Positions 60,143-64,000 of a DNA stretch of 64,000 nucleotides are shown here, one piece after another. Each line of letters begins with the position of its first letter. Position 1 is the first letter of the stretch. The notes beneath the pieces are model-generated. The model was not told the DNA's origin. It saw only the letters and a program-made list of their open reading frames with translations, and made no database searches. Source of the stretch: Streptomyces rimosus (GTDB lineage: Bacteria; Actinomycetota; Actinomycetes; Streptomycetales; Streptomycetaceae); contig NZ_CP023688.1 in assembly GCF_008704655.1 (NCBI RefSeq), positions 7,198,001 through 7,262,000 of the forward strand. The letters run 5' to 3'. A program made the position numbers and the translations under genes.

Positions 60143-60943
60143 TCAGCCCCGGGCGAAGCGCCGGAGCTGCGCGGCCGTGCCGTTCCACTTGTTCTGGTCG
60201 CCCGGCAGCGCGCCGTGGTTCGCGTACTGCCAGAAACTCGGGTACGCCCAGCCGGCCGGCAGCTTGCCGGGCGTGCTGTGCCAGTTCGCCAGCCACAGCG
60301 GGTGGGTGGCGGCGAACGCCCGGCTGCCGCCGGTGCAGCCGTTCCACCACCGCGCCGTCGTGTAGATCACCGGCCGCCGCCCGGTCTGCCGCAGCACCTC
60401 GTTGCTGAACCCGCGGATCCACCGGACCAGCGCCGCGCGGCTCATGCCGAAGCACGCCCGCCCCGAGTTGTACGGGTTGTGCTCGATGTCGAGGGCCGGC
60501 GGCAGCGTCCGGCCGTCCGGCCTCCACCCGCCGCTGTGGCGCAGGAAGTGCCGGGCCTGCGCGGCGCCGGAGGACGCGTTCGGCACGCCGAAATGGTAGG
60601 CGCCGCGCAGCAGACCGGCCTTGCGCGCGCCGCGGTACTGCCCCGAGAAGTGCGGGTTGCGGTACCAGTTCGACTCCGTGGCCTTGACGTAGACGAAGCG
60701 GCCGCCCTTCGCCCGTACGTCCCGCCAGTCGACGGCGCCCTGGTGGGAGGAGATGTCGTGGCCGAGCGGCTTGCCCGCGGCCTCGGCGGGCGGTGCGGGT
60801 ACGGCGGTGTACAGGACCGCGGTCAGCGCGCCGAGGGCGAGCGTGGCGGCGGTGAGGCGGCGTCTGGCACGCGGCTGGCGCGGGTGCTGCGGGGCGCCCG
60901 CCGCGGGCCGCGGGCCGGGCTGGTGATCGTGGTCACGGGCCAT
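60143..60943 (-). CDS. secreted GH25 lysozyme
   Basis: This 266-residue exoprotein has a signal peptide (LTAATLALGALTAVLYTAVPAPPAEAA, about 30-56). Its GH25 muramidase domain starts GHDISSHQGAVDW (61-73), with an Asp that belongs to the active site. VYVKATESNWYRNPHF and the catalytic PPALDIEHNPY follow. YTTARWWNGCTGG and FWQYANHGALPGD complete the fold. Two cysteines (in RACFGMS and NGCTGG) suggest a disulfide. ATG 60943 follows a strong GGGAGGGAA. It cleaves the peptidoglycan glycan strand for cell-wall turnover or antagonism. The upstream DNA carries interlaced repeats. Confidence 0.92.
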   Translation of the reverse strand: MARDHDHQPGPRPAAGAPQHPRQPRARRRLTAATLALGALTAVLYTAVPAPPAEAAGKPLGHDISSHQGAVDWRDVRAKGGRFVYVKATESNWYRNPHFSGQYRGARKAGLLRGAYHFGVPNASSGAAQARHFLRHSGGWRPDGRTLPPALDIEHNPYNSGRACFGMSRAALVRWIRGFSNEVLRQTGRRPVIYTTARWWNGCTGGSRAFAATHPLWLANWHSTPGKLPAGWAYPSFWQYANHGALPGDQNKWNGTAAQLRRFARG

Positions 60944-61295
60944 GGTTCCCTCCCGGAATCTCCCCAGGACGACGACGTACGGGAACTGCTGCGTGCGGGC
61001 ATGGCTACGTGCGGGCGTGGCGGTGTACGGCATGACGGCGTACGGGCGTCATGGCGTACGGGCATGGCTACGTCCATGACAAATCTCCGGAAGAGTACCG
61101 AGTGATCCGTACAAGGCGGTCGATGCTCGGTCAATCCCCACCGAGGTGTCACCGGTCCGACATGGCGGATACCGGAAGGCGGGGGTCCGCCCCACGGCCA
61201 CGCGCCCGGCCCGTACGGTGTCCGCAGCCACCCGCGCACCACCCCCGCGCACCCCGGCGGGGACGCGCCCGCACAGCACACCGGAGGGCCTACGC
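60944..61295. other. 352-base divergent intergenic region (lysozyme / aldolase)
   Basis: The region separates the lysozyme (minus) from the class II aldolase (plus). Its first third holds the interlaced repeats described at 60996-61080. The rest (61085-61285) is ordinary GC-rich sequence in which I see no gene and no clear promoter. The aldolase ribosome site GGAGGG lies at about 61282-61287. Confidence 0.6.
60996..61080. repeat. interlaced direct and inverted repeats upstream of the lysozyme gene
   Basis: CGGGCATGGCTACGT occurs exactly at 60996-61010 and 61059-61073. Between and around these are inverted pairs CATGAC (61031-61036) / GTCATG (61048-61053) and GTCATGG (61049-61055) / CCATGAC (61074-61080). 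They sit 50-140 bases upstream of the lysozyme start, where they could form competing hairpins in the leader mRNA or bind a protein. Confidence 0.75.
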
Positions 61296-61949
61296 ATGAC
61301 GGACCGGGAAGCCATCGACCGCGCCTGGGACGAGCTGGTCGCCACCGCCCGCCGCACGGTCGCCGACGGGCTGGTCGTCGGCACCTCCGGCAACGTCTCC
61401 GTACGCGTCGGCGACCTCGTCCTGGTCACGCCCAGCGGCGTCCCCTACGACCGGCTCGGGCCCGGCGACCTCACCGCGGTCGGCCTCGACGGGCGCCCCG
61501 CCCGCGGCACGCTCCGGCCCACCAGCGAGCTGCCCATGCACCTGGCCGTCTACCGCGCCACCGGCGCCCGCGCCGTCGTGCACACCCACGCCGCGCACGC
61601 CACCGCCGTCTCCACCCTCGTCACCGAACTCCCGCCCGTGCACTACATGACCGCGGCCCTCGGCGGCCCCGTCCGCGTCGCCCCGTACGCCCTGTACGGC
61701 ACCGAGGAGTTGGCCGAGAACATGCTCGCCGCCCTGCGCGACCGCACCGGCTGCCTCCTGCGGAACCACGGCACCATCGTGTACGGCGGCACCCTTGACG
61801 AGGCGTACGACCGCACCGCCCAGCTGGAGTGGATGTGCCGCGTCTGGCTCGCCGCCAGCTCGCTGCCCGGCCGCGAACCCGCCCTGCTGACGCCGGAACA
61901 GGTCGCCGCGGCCGGTGACCGGCTGCGCGGCTACGGGCAGCCCGGCTGA
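61296..61949 (+). CDS. class II aldolase/adducin-family sugar-phosphate aldolase
   Basis: The 217-residue zinc aldolase resembles L-fuculose-phosphate aldolase. It has GTSGNVSVRVGDLVLVTPSGVPYDRLGPGDL (29-59), the Zn ligands in VVHTHAAHATAVS, and a further His in LLRNHGTIVYGGTLDEAYDRTAQLE. The substrate is probably a ketose 1-phosphate or methylthioribulose phosphate. ATG 61296 with GGAGGG upstream was chosen over the long upstream ORF. No partner kinase or isomerase is adjacent. Confidence 0.87.
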   Translation: MTDREAIDRAWDELVATARRTVADGLVVGTSGNVSVRVGDLVLVTPSGVPYDRLGPGDLTAVGLDGRPARGTLRPTSELPMHLAVYRATGARAVVHTHAAHATAVSTLVTELPPVHYMTAALGGPVRVAPYALYGTEELAENMLAALRDRTGCLLRNHGTIVYGGTLDEAYDRTAQLEWMCRVWLAASSLPGREPALLTPEQVAAAGDRLRGYGQPG

Positions 61950-62076
61950 CGTGCGGCGCCCGCCGCAGCCGCCCCGCCTGCCGCGTCCCGGCCCGGCCGC
62001 GCGCCGCCGCGCCCGCCGTCACCCGGCCGCTCCCGCCCACTGGCCGAGGCCGCCGGACTTGTCCACACTGGGGAGG

Positions 62077-63204
62077 ATGCGTCTGGGTACTGCGGCGGCA
62101 GCGGCCGCCACCACGGTGATCGGTGCCGGCGCGGCCGCGGTGGCGGCCGGCCGGTACGCCAGCGACATGGTCCTCAAACCCGCGCCGGACCGGCCGTTGC
62201 CGGGCGACCCCCGGCTCACGGTGCACTCCACCGGTCCCGGGCGGATCACACTCACCCGCAGCCTCGCCTCGCTGCGGCCCGGTACGTACGGCCTGACCGG
62301 CGCGGGCGCCCATGCGATCGTCGGCCCGGTCGTGGACGACGTACCGCATCCGGCCGACACGGTCGTCCGCCGTCTGGAGCGGGTCACCCACGGCACCCTC
62401 CAGCCGGGCGCCCGGATGAGGCTCACCCCTCAGGTGCACATCGGCAACCCGCGCGACGCGCTGGGCCTCGACTGCGCCGATGTCGACATTCCCGGCGAAC
62501 TGGGGGCCCTGCCCGCCTGGTTCGTGCCGGGCGCCCGGGAGACCTGGGTGATCACCGTGCACGGCCTGGGCACCACCCGCGAGCACCCCATGGTCCTCAT
62601 GCCGTTCCTCAGCGACCAGCGGCTGCCCGTCCTCGACCCGGCCTACCGCAACGACCCGGGCGCCCCGCCCACCGCCGACGGCATCAGCCACCTCGGCGAC
62701 GCCGAATGGCGCGATCTGGACGCCGCGATCCGCTACGCGATCCGGTACGGCGCGGAGCGCGTCGTCCTGCACGGCTGGTCCACCGGCGCGTCCATGGCCC
62801 TGCGCGCCGCCGCCAACTCCGGACTGCGCGACCGCATCGCCGGCCTCGTCCTGGACTCGCCGGTGCTGGACTGGCAGGCCACCGTCCGCGCCCTGGCCGC
62901 CGCCCGCCGCACCCCGCGCCCGCTGCTGCCGCTGGCGGTACGCGCCGCCGAGGGCAGCACCGGCCTGCACGCCGACCGGCTGGCCGACGCCTGGGTCCCG
63001 GACCTGCTCACGGTGCCGACCCTGCTGATCCACGGCCCCGACGACACCCTCGCCCCGTGGTCCGCCTCCCGGGAACTCGCCGCCCGCCGCCCCGACCTGA
63101 TCACCCTTCACCCGGTACCGCACGCGCCCCACGCGGCCATGTGGAACGCGGATCCGGCCAGGTATGAGGAAACGTTGCGGCGGTTTCTTACGCCGCTGAT
63201 GTGA
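62077..63204 (+). CDS. alpha/beta-fold hydrolase with N-terminal hydrophobic anchor
   Basis: The 375-residue protein has an N-terminal hydrophobic segment (GTAAAAAATTVIGAGAAAVAAG, 4-25), possibly a signal anchor. The hydrolase core has VHGLGTTREHPM (oxyanion region), nucleophile Ser235 in LHGWSTGAS, Asp in LIHGPDDTLAPW and His in PVPHAPHAAMW. The family is annotated as alpha/beta hydrolase; the true substrate is unknown. ATG 62077 is preceded by GGGGAGG. A 126-base gap separates it from the aldolase gene. Confidence 0.82.
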   Translation: MRLGTAAAAAATTVIGAGAAAVAAGRYASDMVLKPAPDRPLPGDPRLTVHSTGPGRITLTRSLASLRPGTYGLTGAGAHAIVGPVVDDVPHPADTVVRRLERVTHGTLQPGARMRLTPQVHIGNPRDALGLDCADVDIPGELGALPAWFVPGARETWVITVHGLGTTREHPMVLMPFLSDQRLPVLDPAYRNDPGAPPTADGISHLGDAEWRDLDAAIRYAIRYGAERVVLHGWSTGASMALRAAANSGLRDRIAGLVLDSPVLDWQATVRALAAARRTPRPLLPLAVRAAEGSTGLHADRLADAWVPDLLTVPTLLIHGPDDTLAPWSASRELAARRPDLITLHPVPHAPHAAMWNADPARYEETLRRFLTPLM

Positions 63205-63449
63205 GGGGGCGGCGGGGAGGGTGCTGGGGGAGGGGAGTGCGGGGGCGCAGAACCCGGACGACCGGGAGCGCGGGGAGCGTGGGCCCGGCCGACCGGCCGC
63301 GAATGTCCCAGGTGACCGGCCCGTGAACCCGTGGCGACCGGCACACGGGCCCGTGATGACGCCCTCGTGCGCCCCTCGGGCGACGCTCTCCCGGAACGTA
63401 CCGACCGTTCCGATTGGGCTTTCGGGCCGTCAACGGGAAGACTGCCCCT

Positions 63450-64000
63450 GTGACGTCCCGTACTCCGCGCGACTCCCGGCTCCGACTCGTCCCCCGTCAA
63501 CCGATTGCCGCCGCCCGCCGAGCGGTGAGCACCCGGGCCGCCCGACCGGCGCCCCGGCCGCCGCAGGGCACGCCGCCGCCCGCCGAACTGGCGCGGCAGG
63601 CCCGTGCCTGTCTGGCCGGTGCCGTACGGCTCGCCCGCTGGGCCGACGGCGAGTACGGCGCGGGCGCCGGGCTTCGGGCCGGCGCGGACGGCGCGCTGCC
63701 CGCGGAAGTCGCCGAACAGGCCGCGCACGATCTGCGGCTGACCGTGCACCAGGTCCGTACGGACTGGGACCTGGCCCGGCTGGCCGGACTCGTCGAACTG
63801 CACGGCGGCGTGGCCCGCCCCGGCTGGCGGCTGCGCGCCTGGGAGCGTGACGACACCGCCGCGCTGCGCGGCTGGGTCGCGCTCTTCGACGCCTGGTCGC
63901 TGGCGCGCCCCGCTCCGCCCGGCGCCGGCCCGACCGCCGTCGCCGAGGTGGTCGAGGCCGTGCCGCAGCTGCTCTCCCTGCTGCATCTGTCGGCCGGCCC
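63450..64000 (+). CDS. partial unknown protein, N-terminus resembles the 10.9 kb acidic protein
   Basis: A GC-rich reading frame opens at GTG 63450 (GGGAAG about ten bases upstream) and is still open at the window end, encoding at least 183 residues. The first 42 residues are basic. Then AELARQARACLAGAVRLARWAD and EVAEQAAHDLRLTVHQVRTDWDLARLAGLVEL parallel AELARDALSAPLFARAAQLARWAE and the following helices of the protein at 10941-12431. It has no signal peptide. The C-terminal part, and therefore the function, is outside the window. Confidence 0.72.
   Translation, partial: MTSRTPRDSRLRLVPRQPIAAARRAVSTRAARPAPRPPQGTPPPAELARQARACLAGAVRLARWADGEYGAGAGLRAGADGALPAEVAEQAAHDLRLTVHQVRTDWDLARLAGLVELHGGVARPGWRLRAWERDDTAALRGWVALFDAWSLARPAPPGAGPTAVAEVVEAVPQLLSLLHLSAG

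Noticed and set aside
57610..60408. Plus-strand open frame of 932 codons over cobD, riboswitch and pit
   Set aside because: It runs antisense to the well-supported cobD and pit genes and across the riboswitch, and its composition is Arg/Gly/Asp noise.
1..64000. tRNA, rRNA, insertion sequences, prophage and attachment sites
   Set aside because: I looked for transposase, integrase and tRNA-like patterns in gaps and coding regions and found none convincing. A dedicated scan (tRNAscan, ISfinder) would be decisive.

Overview
The window is chromosomal DNA from a high-GC actinobacterium, almost certainly a Streptomyces or close relative. Evidence: very GC-rich third codon positions, frequent GTG starts, 1- and 4-base start/stop overlaps, an ectoine/5-hydroxyectoine operon, an aerobic-type cobalamin operon under a B12 riboswitch, direct-repeat PHO boxes and a class F sortase. 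From memory, the gene order (dapD ... ectABCD ... cob ... pit) resembles a known core region of Streptomyces chromosomes. I saw no tRNA, rRNA, insertion sequence, prophage or CRISPR array.

Layout. 0-3.6 kb: a lower-GC regulatory NTPase (HTH, P-loop, Sel1-like repeats), likely accessory, then an SMR efflux pump and its TetR regulator behind a striking double palindrome. 3.8-8.8 kb: a membrane-anchored protein, dapD, a coupled pair of unknown genes, an EI24/CysZ-like membrane protein and dapA. 8.8-16.1 kb: a secreted nuclease, a large acidic protein of unknown function, a two-gene unit (trypsin-like Nal1-type protease plus small partner), and a Tat-exported PhoX-type phosphatase behind a PHO box. 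16.1-24.1 kb: an LLM flavin oxidoreductase with octapeptide repeats, two divergent regulator/target pairs with palindromic operators, a truncated flavoprotein gene, a TerA-type double TerD protein and a small stress membrane protein.

24.2-36 kb: uronate dehydrogenase, 5-dehydro-4-deoxyglucarate dehydratase and, 7 kb away, 2,5-dioxovalerate dehydrogenase with an IclR regulator make up most of an oxidative uronate pathway. Interleaved are two TIM-barrel proteins of unknown function, a class F sortase with a candidate surface protein, and a two-component system. 36-41.6 kb: a DsbA-like protein, a class V aminotransferase-like protein, a peptidase-like hydrolase, and a sigma factor with a ZAS-type anti-sigma protein fused to an MDMPI-like domain.

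41.6-50 kb: ectABCD on the minus strand, with a stress-type promoter candidate close to ectA, then an amidohydrolase, a BASS-family transporter and cobC/cobE-like genes. 50-58.1 kb: the main cob operon (cobD-cobQ-chelatase-cobO-cobB-VOC) with its riboswitch and a possible short leader ORF. 58.2-64 kb: a Pit phosphate transporter behind a near-perfect PHO box, a GH25 lysozyme, a class II aldolase, an alpha/beta hydrolase, and the start of a gene resembling the 10.9 kb acidic protein.

The genes share several themes. PhoP-type phosphate control is suggested at phoX, pit and possibly the nuclease. Osmoprotection is represented by ectABCD. Sugar-acid catabolism and B12 synthesis are each split between two transcription units. 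The best candidates for undescribed biology are the protease/partner pair, the HTH-NTPase-Sel1 protein, the two TIM-barrel unknowns next to the uronate genes, the sortase with a substrate lacking a recognisable sorting motif, and the riboswitch/leader-ORF arrangement in front of cobD.
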